From: Chloroflexota bacterium
GTDB lineage: Bacteria > Chloroflexota > Anaerolineae > Anaerolineales > Villigracilaceae
Length of the DNA: 64,000 nt
NCBI GenBank assembly: GCA_016866215.1
Contig: VGNE01000013.1
Coordinates: 1 to 64,000, forward strand
Direction of reading: 5' to 3'
Shown here: one piece after another, positions 47,240 to 59,076 of the stretch
Layout: each line of letters begins with the position of its first letter
Numbering within the stretch: the stretch's first letter is position 1
Notes under the pieces: model-generated
The model's input: the letters and a program-made list of their open reading frames with translations, nothing else
Database searches by the model: none
What the model was told of the DNA's origin: nothing
Translations under genes and position numbers: made by a program

Positions 47240-49156
47240 ATGTCCACTATTGATGAAGTCAAATCCAGGATAGATATCGTAGACCTCGTTTCCGAGGCCG
47301 GCGTCAAACTGCGCCATGCGGGCAGGAACTATACGGGGTTTTGTCCATTCCATGATAATAAAAAAACGCCTGCGTTCGTTGTCTGGCCTGAGACTGGGAC
47401 GTGGCGGTGTTTCGGTCAATGCAACGAGGGCGGGGATATTTTCAAGTTCGTGATGAAACGCGAGGGGATTGATTTCAAAGAAGCGTTGAACAAGCTGGCA
47501 GACCGCGCGGGGGTGAAGGTCGAATCATTGCAGCGCGAGGCGCCGCAAGTAAAAGAAGCCAATGAGCATTTGCGCGTTTTGCTTGAAGATGCGGTCATTT
47601 ATTATCGAACGCATCTGTTCAACAATAAAGAGATACTAACGTACCTGCGCGAAAAGCGCGGATTAACTGACACAAGCATCGAAACTTTTGGTATGGGATA
47701 TGCTCCGCATGGGTACGATAATCTTCTAAAATATTTTTTGCCAAGAGGATACAAAGAGCAAGACCTCATTGACACTGGTCTATTATCAGTGCGCGATTCT
47801 GACCAATTTACCGATTCCCAATCTGCCATTTACGATAAATTCCGCAATCGTATTATGTTCCCCATCCGCGATGAAAACGGGAAAATGGCGGGCTTTGGCG
47901 CGCGCATCGTTGACCCCGATGATATTCCCAAATTTCTCAATTCGCCTGAAACGCCAATCTTTACCAAAGGCAAAATCTTGTATGGCTTAGACCGCGCCCG
48001 CAAGCCGATTCGCGTTGCCGACCAAGCCGTAATCGTGGAAGGCTATCTCGACGTCATTGCGCTTCATCAGGCGGGCTATGAGAATGTTGTCTCGCCGATG
48101 GGCACGGCTTTGACCGAAGATCAATTGCGTTTGCTCAAACGTTCCACGCGCAGGATCGTGCTGGCGCTTGACCCTGACGTCGCGGGACAAAAAGCCGTCC
48201 TGCGCGGATTGGACGCGGCGCGTTCAGCCATGGATCACGAAGGGGAGTTGGGTTTCAATGCACGCGGCTTATTAAAGAATGAAGCCCGCTTACAAGCGGA
48301 TTTGCGCGTAGCCGCACTGCCCGACGACCTCGACCCCGATGAAATTGTTGCGCGTGACAAAGAAGAATGGAAGCGCATTATTGAAGGCGCAAAACCCATC
48401 GTCACGCATGTGATGGATTCACTGGCGGCCGGACAGGACTTGGGGGATGCCAAAGTCAAAACTCAAATTGCGGCACAGGTACTTCCTTTGATTGAAGACC
48501 TGCCTAATGCGATGGAGCGCGATACATACCGTCAGGCGCTGGCGCGAATGCTAAGGGTAGACGAACGCTCGTTGACTGGCAGGCAGGCTCACGCTCCGGC
48601 ACTGAGGCGCAAGCCTCGCGGGATGGATCAAAGCCAAAAGGCGGAAATTCCGATTGTGGCGGTCAATCCCAGATTGAAAGTCGAATCTTATTGTTTGGGT
48701 GTTTTGTTCCGCAAACCTGAATTGTTATATCGGTTGGACAGAAAATTGCAGGAGTTCGGCCTCAGTCCGTTGGCGGTGGAGGACTTCGAGTATACTGACC
48801 ATCAGTTGTTGTTCGATGTCGTGCGTTTGGCGGTGGAGCAGGACGAGAAGGAGCATCAAAATTATTTGATGAGCCATTTATCGGAAACGATGAAAGCGCT
48901 TTCCCAAGACTTGCTCGCGAAAACGGAAAAGCTCGAACCTGCGGACGACCGATTGCTTGAGGAATTGCTGGCGCGCTTTTTGGATTTGCGCCGTGCCCAT
49001 GCAATGATTAATGTCAATCAACTGCGTTTTTTGCAGGAGGATGAACAACAAGAGGGCGGCACAAATATTAAGATCTACCAGGAGCAGGCGATACAATTTA
49101 CACGCCTGCTTCACGGTCTGGATCAAGCCAAACGAAGGATATTTTCCAGGCGATAG
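47240..49156 (+). CDS. dnaG: DNA primase
   Basis: From ATG 47240 the protein has 638 residues. The N-terminal zinc domain reads CPFHDNKKTPAF...CFGQCNEGGD, with C-x3-C in the second pair. The catalytic core has YGLDRARKPI, VIVEGYLDVIALHQAGYENVVSPMGTALTEDQ (Toprim Glu) and LALDPDVAGQKA (Toprim D-x-D). The C-terminal part is the helicase-binding helical region. It makes RNA primers for replication. Its neighbour is the main sigma factor, the classical macromolecular synthesis arrangement. Confidence 0.93.
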   Translation: MSTIDEVKSRIDIVDLVSEAGVKLRHAGRNYTGFCPFHDNKKTPAFVVWPETGTWRCFGQCNEGGDIFKFVMKREGIDFKEALNKLADRAGVKVESLQREAPQVKEANEHLRVLLEDAVIYYRTHLFNNKEILTYLREKRGLTDTSIETFGMGYAPHGYDNLLKYFLPRGYKEQDLIDTGLLSVRDSDQFTDSQSAIYDKFRNRIMFPIRDENGKMAGFGARIVDPDDIPKFLNSPETPIFTKGKILYGLDRARKPIRVADQAVIVEGYLDVIALHQAGYENVVSPMGTALTEDQLRLLKRSTRRIVLALDPDVAGQKAVLRGLDAARSAMDHEGELGFNARGLLKNEARLQADLRVAALPDDLDPDEIVARDKEEWKRIIEGAKPIVTHVMDSLAAGQDLGDAKVKTQIAAQVLPLIEDLPNAMERDTYRQALARMLRVDERSLTGRQAHAPALRRKPRGMDQSQKAEIPIVAVNPRLKVESYCLGVLFRKPELLYRLDRKLQEFGLSPLAVEDFEYTDHQLLFDVVRLAVEQDEKEHQNYLMSHLSETMKALSQDLLAKTEKLEPADDRLLEELLARFLDLRRAHAMINVNQLRFLQEDEQQEGGTNIKIYQEQAIQFTRLLHGLDQAKRRIFSRR

Positions 49157-49215
49157 GCGTGATGGTTTAGGCTTATGCTGTGATGGTGACTCACTGAGAT
49201 GGGAAAGGGAAACCG

Positions 49216-50859
49216 ATGCCCGCAAAAAGCAAACCGAAAACAAAACTGAAAACCAAAGAAAAAATAAAACATAAACCGAAGATAAAAATTGGGGCGATAA
49301 CGCACAAGTCAACCTCGCAGGTGAAAAGGCATTCCATCAAGGCGGTGATCGAATCCATGATTGAGGAAAAAGAATCCATGCTTAATTCCCCGCTGGAGGA
49401 TGCCATTGAACCGGATGAATCTTTGCTCGCCGTTTCCGAGCAGGAGGAAGAACTTGAGGATGCCCTGCCGCTCCATTCGCATGAACCTGCGGCTGAACTT
49501 TCTGAAGATCCCGTGCGTTTGTATCTACGCGAGATCGGGCTAGTAAAACTGCTTAATTCCGACAGCGAGTTTCGGCTTGCCACGCTGATCGAAGCGGATC
49601 GGTTGATTGGCATGCTTCGCAAATTGAAACAGCGCAAAGGGGTTTCACTGGCCTCATCCATTTATCACGCGCTCATCTCTGAAGTGCTCACCTCCTGGGA
49701 CCGCCTGATCGAAGATGCCGAGCGGGTTGACCACGAACTCCCTGACCTGGCCATGCTGGTCGCTGAATCACGATCGCTTCACACGGGTTGGGAATTTGAT
49801 TCCCCTTCCTATCTGCGGGCCTATCTGGATAACGGCCATTGGGGCGTTGACCATTTTTGGGATAACCTTGCAAGACATGCGTACGGCTTCTTTCTCAGCC
49901 TGTACCTGCTTCCGCTTCAATATTCCGGATGGCTGTTGACGCATGTCCGCGAACATCTTGCGCTTCCGGCCCAGCGCACGCTTTACCGCAACCTGCCAGC
50001 GGATGAAGAACTACTGAGCGAAATGGACTGCGTTCATACTCGCGCAGTGGAAGCAAACCAGGCTCTCATCAGTGCGAATTTGCGTTTGGTGGTAAGCGTT
50101 GCCAAACGCTATCTGGGGCGCGGTATGTCCTTGCTTGATCTGATCCAGGAAGGTAATATGGGTCTCTTGCGGGCTATTGGAAAATTTGATGCGCGCCGCG
50201 GGTTCAAATTCAGCACCTATGCAACCTGGTGGATCCGCCAGGCCATTAATCGGTCGATTGCAGAGCAGGCGCGCACGATCCGCATTCCTGTTCACTTGTT
50301 TGAATCCATTTCGCGCATTTTACGCGCGCAGAGACATCTCACACAAGTACTGGGTCGTGAGCCAACGAATGCCGAGCTTGCTCTGGAAGTGGGTTATCTT
50401 TCCGCCGCTGATGTGCAGTCCATCCTGCGCGCTCACTCAGAAAACAAACCGATCAACCTCGAAGTGCAGGGGCGGCTTGATCTTGCTTCGCAAAAAGTGA
50501 CCCGCGTCCTGCGCTTTGCCGAGGAACCTGTATCATTGGAAGGCCCTGTGGGGGATGAGGAATCCAGTTCGTTGGGTGACTTCATTGAAGATGAAGACGC
50601 GCCTTCCCCAATGGACAGCGCTGCGCGAGAGATCATGCGCGAGCAGTTAAACCACGCGCTTGAAGCGCTTTCAGAACGTGAGCGCGAAGTGCTGGAATTA
50701 CGCTTTGGTTTAAAGGATGGCAATGAGCACACGCTCGAGGAGATCAGTCGTTATTTCGATGTGACGCGCGAGCGCGTTCGCCAGATCGAGGCAAAGGCTT
50801 TAAGGAAGCTCCGCCACCCTGCACACAGCCGCGAGTTGAGGGATTATTTAGGGGATTGA
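49216..50859 (+). CDS. rpoD: RNA polymerase sigma-70 factor, RpoD type
   Basis: A 547-residue protein with a Lys-rich N-terminus ([19 protein letters not shown]). Region 1.2 is near residue 95 ([12 protein letters not shown]). Regions 2.1-2.4 are near 282-360 ([51 protein letters not shown]). Region 3 follows, then region 4 ([49 protein letters not shown]). A 150-residue helical spacer lies between regions 1.2 and 2. It is probably the housekeeping sigma, 60 bases after dnaG. Confidence 0.93.
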   Translation: MPAKSKPKTKLKTKEKIKHKPKIKIGAITHKSTSQVKRHSIKAVIESMIEEKESMLNSPLEDAIEPDESLLAVSEQEEELEDALPLHSHEPAAELSEDPVRLYLREIGLVKLLNSDSEFRLATLIEADRLIGMLRKLKQRKGVSLASSIYHALISEVLTSWDRLIEDAERVDHELPDLAMLVAESRSLHTGWEFDSPSYLRAYLDNGHWGVDHFWDNLARHAYGFFLSLYLLPLQYSGWLLTHVREHLALPAQRTLYRNLPADEELLSEMDCVHTRAVEANQALISANLRLVVSVAKRYLGRGMSLLDLIQEGNMGLLRAIGKFDARRGFKFSTYATWWIRQAINRSIAEQARTIRIPVHLFESISRILRAQRHLTQVLGREPTNAELALEVGYLSAADVQSILRAHSENKPINLEVQGRLDLASQKVTRVLRFAEEPVSLEGPVGDEESSSLGDFIEDEDAPSPMDSAAREIMREQLNHALEALSEREREVLELRFGLKDGNEHTLEEISRYFDVTRERVRQIEAKALRKLRHPAHSRELRDYLGD

Positions 50860-50985
50860 GTGATTACTCGCTGGCGCTATTTAGGTTGGGGGCTTTTGGT
50901 TGGATTTTATTGTCCCACCCCAATATGACTATTATCACCATTTTTGTGAAAAGCAGCACTTTCTCTATTCTTCAAAAGTCTCTTA

Positions 50986-50994
50986 TGATATACT
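50986..50994 (+). promoter_or_regulatory. Extended -10 promoter of the nuo operon
   Basis: TGATATACT at 50986-50994 is an extended -10 box about 53 bases before ATG 51047. No clear -35 is seen. Confidence 0.55.
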
Positions 50995-51046
50995 TCGCCG
51001 AACGTGCCAGATTTCACGCACTGATTTTACACACCAAGAGGTGTTT

Positions 51047-51393
51047 ATGTTGCTGGAGTATATTGCCATTGCAGTGATGATCGCAGTAGCCACGCTGATT
51101 GCGTTTATTGCGATAGGTTTGGGGGAGTTGTTGGGGCCGAAGAAAAATACAGAGGCAAAATCCATGCCTTATGAATCGGGCATGAACCCATACGGCGAAG
51201 GCACGCGGCGTATGCCTGTCCGCTTCTATCTTATCGCTGTGTTGTTCATCCTGTTTGATATTGAAGTTGTATTCTTTTTACCCTGGGCGATTGCGTTTCG
51301 CAAACTGGGCATTTTTGGTTTGGTCGAGATGGTGATCTTTATTGTTGTACTTCTTATCGGTTACATTTACGCGTGGAAAAAAGGAGCCCTGGA

Positions 51394-51403
<10 letters not shown>
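51047..51403 (+). CDS. nuoA: NADH-quinone oxidoreductase subunit A
   Basis: From ATG 51047 ([20 protein letters not shown]) the protein has 118 residues with three membrane helices. The conserved loop is [42 protein letters not shown]. It is a membrane-arm subunit of complex I. The start of nuoB overlaps its stop. Confidence 0.94.
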
Positions 51404-51882
<479 letters not shown>

Positions 51883-51883
51883 C

Positions 51884-52005
51884 GTCATTGCGAGGAGCGC
51901 TCTTGCTCTTCCCTGGCACCGCCCGCCAGGGCAGGTGTGCGACGAAGCAATCCCCCACAGAGTTGGAGATTGCTTCGTCGGGAAGGGTACCTCCTCGCAA
52001 TGACG
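51884..52005. repeat. GTCATTGCGAGGAGCG...CGCAATGACG repeat between nuoB and nuoC
   Basis: The outer arms GTCATTGCGAGGAG and CTCCTCGCAATGACG are inverted copies. The first 62 bases are a perfect inverted match to 26041-26102. The nuoC frame is open through the element, so automated starts may be placed too early. Confidence 0.88.
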
Positions 52006-52016
52006 GGGTAAAGACT

Positions 52017-52529
52017 ATGGATAAAAAACTAGAACCCATTATAAAAACTGTGCAGGATAAATTCGGCGCGACGTACGAGGAGTTCCGCGATGAAGTGCAT
52101 CTATTCGTGAACCCTGAACAGATCGTTGATGCGTTGACTCTTTTGCGCGATGAATATAATTTTGAACTGCTCTCCGCATTAACTGCAACCGATTACTGGC
52201 CGCAGACCGCTCCACGTTTTCATGTGATCTATCAACTTACGTCGCTCGCGAATAATCTTTCCGTGCAGCTCAGAGTCCCGGTGAACGGGAGCAGTTCAAA
52301 GCTTTCGACTGCGACGGGTGTGTATGCAGTGGCGAATTGGCGCGAGCGTGAACTGCTCGATATGTTTGGCATCGAGTTTGATGGCCATCCCGATCCTCGC
52401 CGCATTTTGATGCCGGAAGACCATGTCGGGCATCCACTTCGCAAGGATTATCCGCTGGGTTATGAAGAACCGCAGTTCACTTTTAATTTTGATGAGATCG
52501 ATCTGCGAAAGCCGTACGTAAAGGAATAG
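52017..52529 (+). CDS. nuoC: NADH-quinone oxidoreductase subunit C
   Basis: From ATG 52017 ([18 protein letters not shown]) the protein has 170 residues. The family signature is at 110-140 ([41 protein letters not shown]). The frame is open 43 codons further up but only through repeat DNA. It is a peripheral-arm subunit, followed two bases later by nuoD. Confidence 0.93.
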   Translation: MDKKLEPIIKTVQDKFGATYEEFRDEVHLFVNPEQIVDALTLLRDEYNFELLSALTATDYWPQTAPRFHVIYQLTSLANNLSVQLRVPVNGSSSKLSTATGVYAVANWRERELLDMFGIEFDGHPDPRRILMPEDHVGHPLRKDYPLGYEEPQFTFNFDEIDLRKPYVKE

Positions 52530-52531
52530 TC

Positions 52532-53761
52532 ATGAGTCAGATTGAAGAAGTCAGCCTGGAGAAATTCAAACATCTTGTTTCAGAGCGCGCGCTGACAGGC
52601 GAAACCATGCTCTTGAACATGGGGCCGCAGCATCCTTCCACGCATGGCGTTTTGCGGCTTCTGCTTGAATTGGACGGCGAGATTATTGTCAATTGCATTC
52701 CCGATATTGGTTTTTTGCACACGGGTATTGAGAAGAACATGGAAGCCAAGACCTATCAAAAAGCCGAGGTGATGACCGACCGCCTTGATTACATGAATAC
52801 GATGGGAAACAATCTCGCGTATGTAATGGCAGTCGAAAAACTGGTTGACCTGGATGTGCCGGTGCGCGCGCAGGGTTTGCGCGTGATCCTGACTGAGCTT
52901 CAACGCATTGCTTCGCATCTTGTCTGGCTTGGTACTTCAGGTCTCGATCTCGCGGCCATGTCCATGTTCCTGTATTGTTTCCGTGAACGCGAACAGATCC
53001 TTGATATTTTTGAATTGGTCTCGGGCCAGCGCATGATGACAACCTACTTCCGCCCCGGCGGCGTGTGGCGCGATGTGCCTGTTGAATTTGAAAAAGCAGT
53101 GCGCGATTTTATCAAGATATTCCCCAGGCGCATTGATGAATACGAATCCTTGTTGACAAAGAATCCGCTCTTCATTGACCGTATGGTTGCCATCGGCTGC
53201 CTCAGTAAAGACGTTGCCCTTCAATACGGTGTGACAGGTCCCTCGCTCCGCGCTTCCGGCGTGGACTGGGACTTGCGCAAGGCGCGCCCCTATTGCGGAT
53301 ATGAACAATATGATTTTAATGTGCCCACCCGCACTGAAGGCGATACGTACGCGCGCTATTTGGTGCGTATTGATGAATTGCGCGAGTCATTGAAGATCGT
53401 GGAACAAGCCCTGAACAAATTGCCGTTGGGGCCTATGCGTTCTGAAAATCGAAAGTTCGTCCCGCCGCCGCGCTCGGAAATTGGCGTGAGCATGGAGTCT
53501 CTCATCCATCACTTCAAGTTGTGGACGGAAGGATTCCCTGCGCCGAAGGCTTCCATCTACTGCGCAGTTGAATCACCGCGCGGCGAGTTGGGTTTAATGC
53601 TTGAAGGAGATGGCGGCCCGAAACCGCTGCGCGTGCATTTGCGCACGCCTTCCTTTGATAATCTGGCTGTGCTTCCACAGATCGTAAAGGGACATTTGGT
53701 GGCCGACCTGGTTGCCATCCTTGCTTCCATTGACATTGTCCTCGGAGATATTGACAGATGA
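52532..53761 (+). CDS. nuoD: NADH-quinone oxidoreductase subunit D
   Basis: A 409-residue 49-kDa-type subunit: MGPQHPSTHGVLRLLLELDGE, GFLHTGIEKNMEAKTYQ, the quinone-site YMNTMGNN region and the C-terminal PSFDNLAVLPQIVKGHLVADLVAILASIDIVLGDIDR. It forms part of the quinone-reduction chamber together with NuoB. Confidence 0.95.
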   Translation: MSQIEEVSLEKFKHLVSERALTGETMLLNMGPQHPSTHGVLRLLLELDGEIIVNCIPDIGFLHTGIEKNMEAKTYQKAEVMTDRLDYMNTMGNNLAYVMAVEKLVDLDVPVRAQGLRVILTELQRIASHLVWLGTSGLDLAAMSMFLYCFREREQILDIFELVSGQRMMTTYFRPGGVWRDVPVEFEKAVRDFIKIFPRRIDEYESLLTKNPLFIDRMVAIGCLSKDVALQYGVTGPSLRASGVDWDLRKARPYCGYEQYDFNVPTRTEGDTYARYLVRIDELRESLKIVEQALNKLPLGPMRSENRKFVPPPRSEIGVSMESLIHHFKLWTEGFPAPKASIYCAVESPRGELGLMLEGDGGPKPLRVHLRTPSFDNLAVLPQIVKGHLVADLVAILASIDIVLGDIDR

Positions 53762-53767
53762 GCCTTC

Positions 53768-53815
53768 CCTCACCCCAACCCCTCTCCCTCAGGGAGAGGG
53801 GTTGGGGTGAGGGAA
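53768..53815. repeat. CCCCAACCCCTCTCC palindrome between nuoD and nuoE
   Basis: CCCTCACCCCAACCCCTCTCCC and GGGAGAGGGGTTGGGGTGAGGG form a perfect 22-base inverted repeat with a TCA centre. No T-tract follows, so it need not stop transcription. It is a longer version of the CCCCTCTCC family. Confidence 0.88.
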
Positions 53816-53828
53816 ATAATGAGGTATT

Positions 53829-54323
53829 ATGTTTTTGAATAAATATCCGAAGGAAGTAAAACAAATATTATCCAAATATCCTCTTGAGCATAAACGCTCG
53901 GCAGTGATGCCGCTTCTTTACCTTGCGCAGCGTGAGGAAGGCTATATCACCAAATCCGCAATGCAGGATATTGCGAAGATGCTTGACATCACCGAGACCG
54001 AAGTAGCCTCGATCGTCGGTTTTTACACGCTGTACCATGATGAGAAAGCCGGCAAATATCACATGCAAGTCTGCACAGACTTACCCTGCGCCTTGCGCGG
54101 CGCGGATGAGTTCCTGCAGAACTTGTGCGGAAACCTCGGCATCAAAGTCGGCGAAACGACGCCCGATGGCCTGGTGACTCTCGAAGGTGTAATGTGCCTG
54201 GCTGCGTGTGACAAAGCCCCGATGTTCCAGACTCAAGGCCCTGATGGAATCAAATATCACGAAAATATGACCGTGGATCGAACGATGGAATTGATCGAAG
54301 CGTTGAGAAAGAGTAATTCGTAA
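53829..54323 (+). CDS. nuoE: NADH-quinone oxidoreductase subunit E
   Basis: A 164-residue 24-kDa-type subunit: the [2Fe-2S] cysteines appear in CTDLPCALRGADEF and CLAACDKAPM. The N-terminal helical bundle includes DITETEVASIVGFYTLYH. It belongs to the NADH-oxidising module with NuoF and NuoG. A HEPN/MNT pair separates it from nuoF. Confidence 0.94.
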   Translation: MFLNKYPKEVKQILSKYPLEHKRSAVMPLLYLAQREEGYITKSAMQDIAKMLDITETEVASIVGFYTLYHDEKAGKYHMQVCTDLPCALRGADEFLQNLCGNLGIKVGETTPDGLVTLEGVMCLAACDKAPMFQTQGPDGIKYHENMTVDRTMELIEALRKSNS

Positions 54324-54367
54324 TTGGCAATTTGAGAAGAATGTCTTTGACCGAATAGTAAATTTGC

Positions 54368-54748
54368 ATGATAAATGTCGAAAAGCAAGTTAACCAACTG
54401 CGTGACGGCGCCTTAGATGCGTGGGATAACGCCGCTTATTTGATTAAAGGCAAACGTATTTGGCTGGGTCTATTCGCCGCTCATCTTGCGGTTGAAAAAG
54501 CGCTCAAAGCCCATGTCATCAAGGAAACGCAGGATATTCCGCCGTTTATTCATAACCTGCCACAACTGGCGGATGTGGCTAAACTGGAATTGAATGAGAA
54601 GCAAAGAAATTTGCTGGCAGATTTGAATCCATATAACATTCGCGGACGTTATCAAGAATCGTTGGGATCGCCTCCGCCCATGTCCGAAGTGAAGATTATG
54701 ATGAAACAGGTGAAGGAGTTGTTTGAATGGTTGATAAAATCGTTATAG
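54368..54748 (+). CDS. HEPN-domain protein inside the nuo operon
   Basis: A 126-residue helical protein: VNQLRDGALDAWDNAAYLIKGKRIWLGLFAAHLAVEKALKAHVI is the HEPN first half, and NPYNIRGRYQESLG a conserved late segment. There is no Rx4-6H RNase motif as in HepT, so this is the other HEPN class often paired with nucleotidyltransferases. It overlaps the MNT gene by 22 bases. Its place between nuoE and nuoF is unexpected. Confidence 0.85.
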   Translation: MINVEKQVNQLRDGALDAWDNAAYLIKGKRIWLGLFAAHLAVEKALKAHVIKETQDIPPFIHNLPQLADVAKLELNEKQRNLLADLNPYNIRGRYQESLGSPPPMSEVKIMMKQVKELFEWLIKSL

Positions 54749-55056
54749 GTGCCGTTCAAAACTATTTACAGGCTGTTCGTAAAAAGGGAGTGCCGGTTAG
54801 CTACGGTGTTCTCTTTGGTTCATATGCGAGAGGTCAGCAGCATGAATGGAGTGATATTGATTTGCTTGTTGTCTCTCCGCGCTATGATCGAAAATGGACG
54901 CATAAAGACTGGGCAAAACTATGGAGAGTTGCCGCCCACACCGATGTCCGTATCGAGCCGATTCCTGTCGGCGAGAAACAATATAAAGAAGACGATAGTA
55001 GTTTAATTATAGAAATTGCCCGCCGCGAAGGGAAAATTATTCCCCTCGCAGAATAA
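54727..55056 (+). CDS. MNT-type nucleotidyltransferase inside the nuo operon
   Basis: A 109-residue protein with VLFGSYARGQQHEWSDIDLLVVSP, the nucleotidyltransferase GSx(9-10)DxD motif. Then come DVRIEPIPVGEKQ and a C-terminal helix (SLIIEIARREGKII). It forms a HEPN/MNT toxin-antitoxin-like pair with the upstream gene. Seven bases separate its stop from nuoF, so it is probably read with the nuo mRNA. Confidence 0.87.
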   Translation: MVDKIVIGAVQNYLQAVRKKGVPVSYGVLFGSYARGQQHEWSDIDLLVVSPRYDRKWTHKDWAKLWRVAAHTDVRIEPIPVGEKQYKEDDSSLIIEIARREGKIIPLAE

Positions 55057-55063
55057 GAGACCT

Positions 55064-56311
<1,248 letters not shown>

Positions 56312-56349
56312 TGCGTGTTGCGTGTTCCGTAAAAAGCGAGTCGTGATTA

Positions 56350-56562
56350 TTGTTGAAGGTTGACGTGGATATTTTGAGTTATCGAGCATTGTTCAGGAAA
56401 GAACCCGAAGGCGGATTTAGCGTGACCATTCCTTCTCTTCCAGGTTGTATGACCTTTGGAGAAACGCTCGAAGAAGCGAAAGTCATGGCGAGAGAAGCAA
56501 TCGAGTTGTACATTGAAAGTTTGCAAGCGCATGGCGAAGAAATAAAAGAAATTCAGGATTAA
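56350..56562 (+). CDS. HicB-like protein between nuoF and nuoG
   Basis: About 70 residues: LSYRALFRKEPEGGFSVTIPSLPGCMTFGETLEEAKVMAREAIELYIESLQAHGEEIKE is the HicB core. No ATG is available at the N-terminus; TTG 56350 or 56353, or GTG 56365, are possible starts. No HicA follows. The GTATTCCGT-like microrepeat lies just before it. It is an orphan antitoxin-like gene inside the complex I operon. Confidence 0.75.
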   Translation: MLKVDVDILSYRALFRKEPEGGFSVTIPSLPGCMTFGETLEEAKVMAREAIELYIESLQAHGEEIKEIQD

Positions 56563-56573
56563 TTGGTGAATTG

Positions 56574-59030
56574 ATGAGTAAACAGGTAACGCTATCAATT
56601 AATGGAATAAGTGTAACGGTTCCCGATGGAACGCTGGTGGCGGATGCCGCCAAGATGGCGGGTATTGATATTCCCGTTTTTTGCCATCATCCCAAACTCG
56701 AGCCAGTCGGCATGTGCCGCATGTGTCTGGTTGAAATCGGACGACCCATGCTGGATCGCGCCACGGGTCAGGTTGTGATGGAGAACGGCCAGCCCAAGAT
56801 CCAGTTCATGCCCAAACTCGAAACGGCTTGTACCAATCGCGTTTCAGAAGGCATGGTTGTGATGACCACAACGGATAAAGCCATGCAAGGCCAGAAGGGC
56901 ACGGTTGAATTTCTGCTCACTTCTCATCCGCTGGATTGTCCCGTTTGCGATAAGGGCGGCGAATGTCCGCTTCAGGATTTGACGATGGCCTTTGGCCCTG
57001 GAAACAGCCGTTTCATTTATGACGAGAAATTGCATCTCGAGAAACAGGTCCCACTGGGCGAATTGATCTGGCTTGACCGCGAACGCTGTATTCAATGCGC
57101 GCGTTGTATTCGTTTTCAGGATGAGGTTGCGGGCGAGGCAGTGCTCGGCTTCGATGAACGCGGACGAAATACACAGATCGTTTCTTTATCTGACCCCGGG
57201 TTTGATTCTGTTTTCTCAGGCAACACCACCGATATTTGTCCCGTCGGCGCGTTGACCACTGCGGACTTCCGCTTCGGCGCGCGTCCGTGGGAATTGGATG
57301 CGCAGGCTTCCATTTGTACGCAATGTCCGGTCGGATGCAATACTACACTTAACACGCGCCGCGAAGCCAGGGCCGGCGGCGACATTGTTGTCAAGCGTGT
57401 CATGCCCCGACAAAATGAAGAAGTAAATGAAATCTGGATATGTGACAAGGGACGCTTTGCCTATCATTATATAGAAAGCAAAAAACGACTAACCAGGCCG
57501 CTTGCCCGAAGGGGCAAAGAAGATAAATTATCGCGCGCTTCATGGGATGCCGCGACGAAACTTGCCGCGCAGAACTTTGCTTCTGCCAAAAAGAATTTTG
57601 TTGTTTTGGCTTCAGGCAGACTTGCAAACGAAGATTTGTTCAATCTCAAATCGCTGGCAGATACAGCGGGTGGTACGGCAATTTTATATTCTGACATGGG
57701 CGGAGGTGACGTAACCGCGCTTGTGGGTGTGGGGCAGGGGACGAACATAGGCAAGATGGGTAAGGGCGATGCTATCCTTGTCGTTGCCTCGGACCTATAT
57801 GAAGAAGCGCCGATCTGGTGGCTGCGCGTGAAGCAAGCCGCTGACCGCGGTGCGACGCTGATCGTGGCCAATCCGCGCGAGACCAGGCTGGATAAATTTG
57901 CTAAATTCATCATCCGCTATGCGTATGGCGATGAAGTCAAGACGATCAATGACTTTGGCAGGAAGAGCAAAATTTCTGATGAGTTCGCTAAGGCGAAGAA
58001 TGCCATTGTATTCTACGGCAATGAGGGACTTGGCTTGAACGGTTCATCCATTCTGGCTTCTGCGTGTGCCACACTTTTGAAAGAGACCGATCATATCGGC
58101 AAGCCGAACAACGGTTTGGTGGGTGTCTGGCAGAGAGTCAACGATCAGGGCGCATGGGAAGTCGGCTTCCGCCCTGAGCCTGATCTGGAAAAGGCGCTCA
58201 AAGGGAAATCGGTTTACATTGTTGGCGCAGACCCGGTTGGTGATTCACCCGCGTTGACGAAGGCGCTTAAAGGCGCGAAGTTTGTGGCAGTGCAGGATAT
58301 CCTTGAAACTGCGACGACTGAAACTGCGGATGTTGTTTTCCCTGCGCAGGCGTATACAGAACGCGAAGGGACATTCACCTCAGGCGAGCGCCGCGTGCAG
58401 CGCTTCAATGCGGCTGTGCCGGTGAAGGGTGATGCGAAACCTGATTACTCCATTGCCTCACAAATCGCCAGGCATATGGGCATTATCCTTGAAGGCACGT
58501 CTGTCTCGGTGGTGTTTGATATTCTCGCAAATTCACTTGATGCGTTTGCAGACCTAAGTTATGAGAAACTCGCTGAAGTACACGGTCAATGGCCGATTGT
58601 TGGGCGCGGTGACTTGTATTACGGCGGCACAACCTATGAGAACACGCAGGGGCTGGGCGTACAACTCGTCCCGACCGCTCAGGCTGGGGAAACGGTACGT
58701 ATTCCAAAGGTCAGGAAAGAAGCGGCTCTCCGTCCAAAAGAAAAAGAATTGCTGGCTGTGCCTGTCAATAAATTATATGACCGCGGCGTGACCACCGCAG
58801 GTCCCGCGCAGTTGCTGGATCAACGAATTGGCGAAGCGACTGTGACACTGCATCCCTCTGCTGCGAAGAATCTTGGCGTGGAAGCGGGCGCGCGTGTGAA
58901 GATCAGTTTCGACGGTATGAGCAATGAAGTGGTTGTGAAAATAGACGATACGATCTCTGCGGGTGTGGCGCTGATTCCAAGAAGTATGGGTCTCGCAATT
59001 CGTGAGCCAGTTGTGGCGAAAGTGAAATGA
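56574..59030 (+). CDS. nuoG: NADH-quinone oxidoreductase subunit G
   Basis: From ATG 56574 the protein has 818 residues. N-terminal [2Fe-2S] cysteines are in CHHPKLEPVGMCRMCLVE, a His-Cys cluster region in HPLDCPVCDKGGECPLQD, [4Fe-4S] in CIQCARCIRF with CPVGAL, and a further CTQCPVGCN. A molybdopterin-oxidoreductase-like domain without obvious cofactor role follows, and then a C-terminal barrel. It carries electrons from NuoF toward NuoI. Confidence 0.94.
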   Translation: MSKQVTLSINGISVTVPDGTLVADAAKMAGIDIPVFCHHPKLEPVGMCRMCLVEIGRPMLDRATGQVVMENGQPKIQFMPKLETACTNRVSEGMVVMTTTDKAMQGQKGTVEFLLTSHPLDCPVCDKGGECPLQDLTMAFGPGNSRFIYDEKLHLEKQVPLGELIWLDRERCIQCARCIRFQDEVAGEAVLGFDERGRNTQIVSLSDPGFDSVFSGNTTDICPVGALTTADFRFGARPWELDAQASICTQCPVGCNTTLNTRREARAGGDIVVKRVMPRQNEEVNEIWICDKGRFAYHYIESKKRLTRPLARRGKEDKLSRASWDAATKLAAQNFASAKKNFVVLASGRLANEDLFNLKSLADTAGGTAILYSDMGGGDVTALVGVGQGTNIGKMGKGDAILVVASDLYEEAPIWWLRVKQAADRGATLIVANPRETRLDKFAKFIIRYAYGDEVKTINDFGRKSKISDEFAKAKNAIVFYGNEGLGLNGSSILASACATLLKETDHIGKPNNGLVGVWQRVNDQGAWEVGFRPEPDLEKALKGKSVYIVGADPVGDSPALTKALKGAKFVAVQDILETATTETADVVFPAQAYTEREGTFTSGERRVQRFNAAVPVKGDAKPDYSIASQIARHMGIILEGTSVSVVFDILANSLDAFADLSYEKLAEVHGQWPIVGRGDLYYGGTTYENTQGLGVQLVPTAQAGETVRIPKVRKEAALRPKEKELLAVPVNKLYDRGVTTAGPAQLLDQRIGEATVTLHPSAAKNLGVEAGARVKISFDGMSNEVVVKIDDTISAGVALIPRSMGLAIREPVVAKVK

Positions 59031-59032
59031 TT

Positions 59033-59072
59033 GCGAATTACGTATTGCGTATTGCGTAATCCGTAAAAAAAC
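59033..59072. repeat. GCGTATTGCGTAATCCGTAA microrepeat
   Basis: ATTGCGAATTACGTATTGCG and GTATTGCGTAATCCGTAAAA precede nuoH. Similar tracts precede nuoL (about 61662-61705) and follow nuoE (about 54315). Confidence 0.65.
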
Positions 59073-59076
59073 GAGG

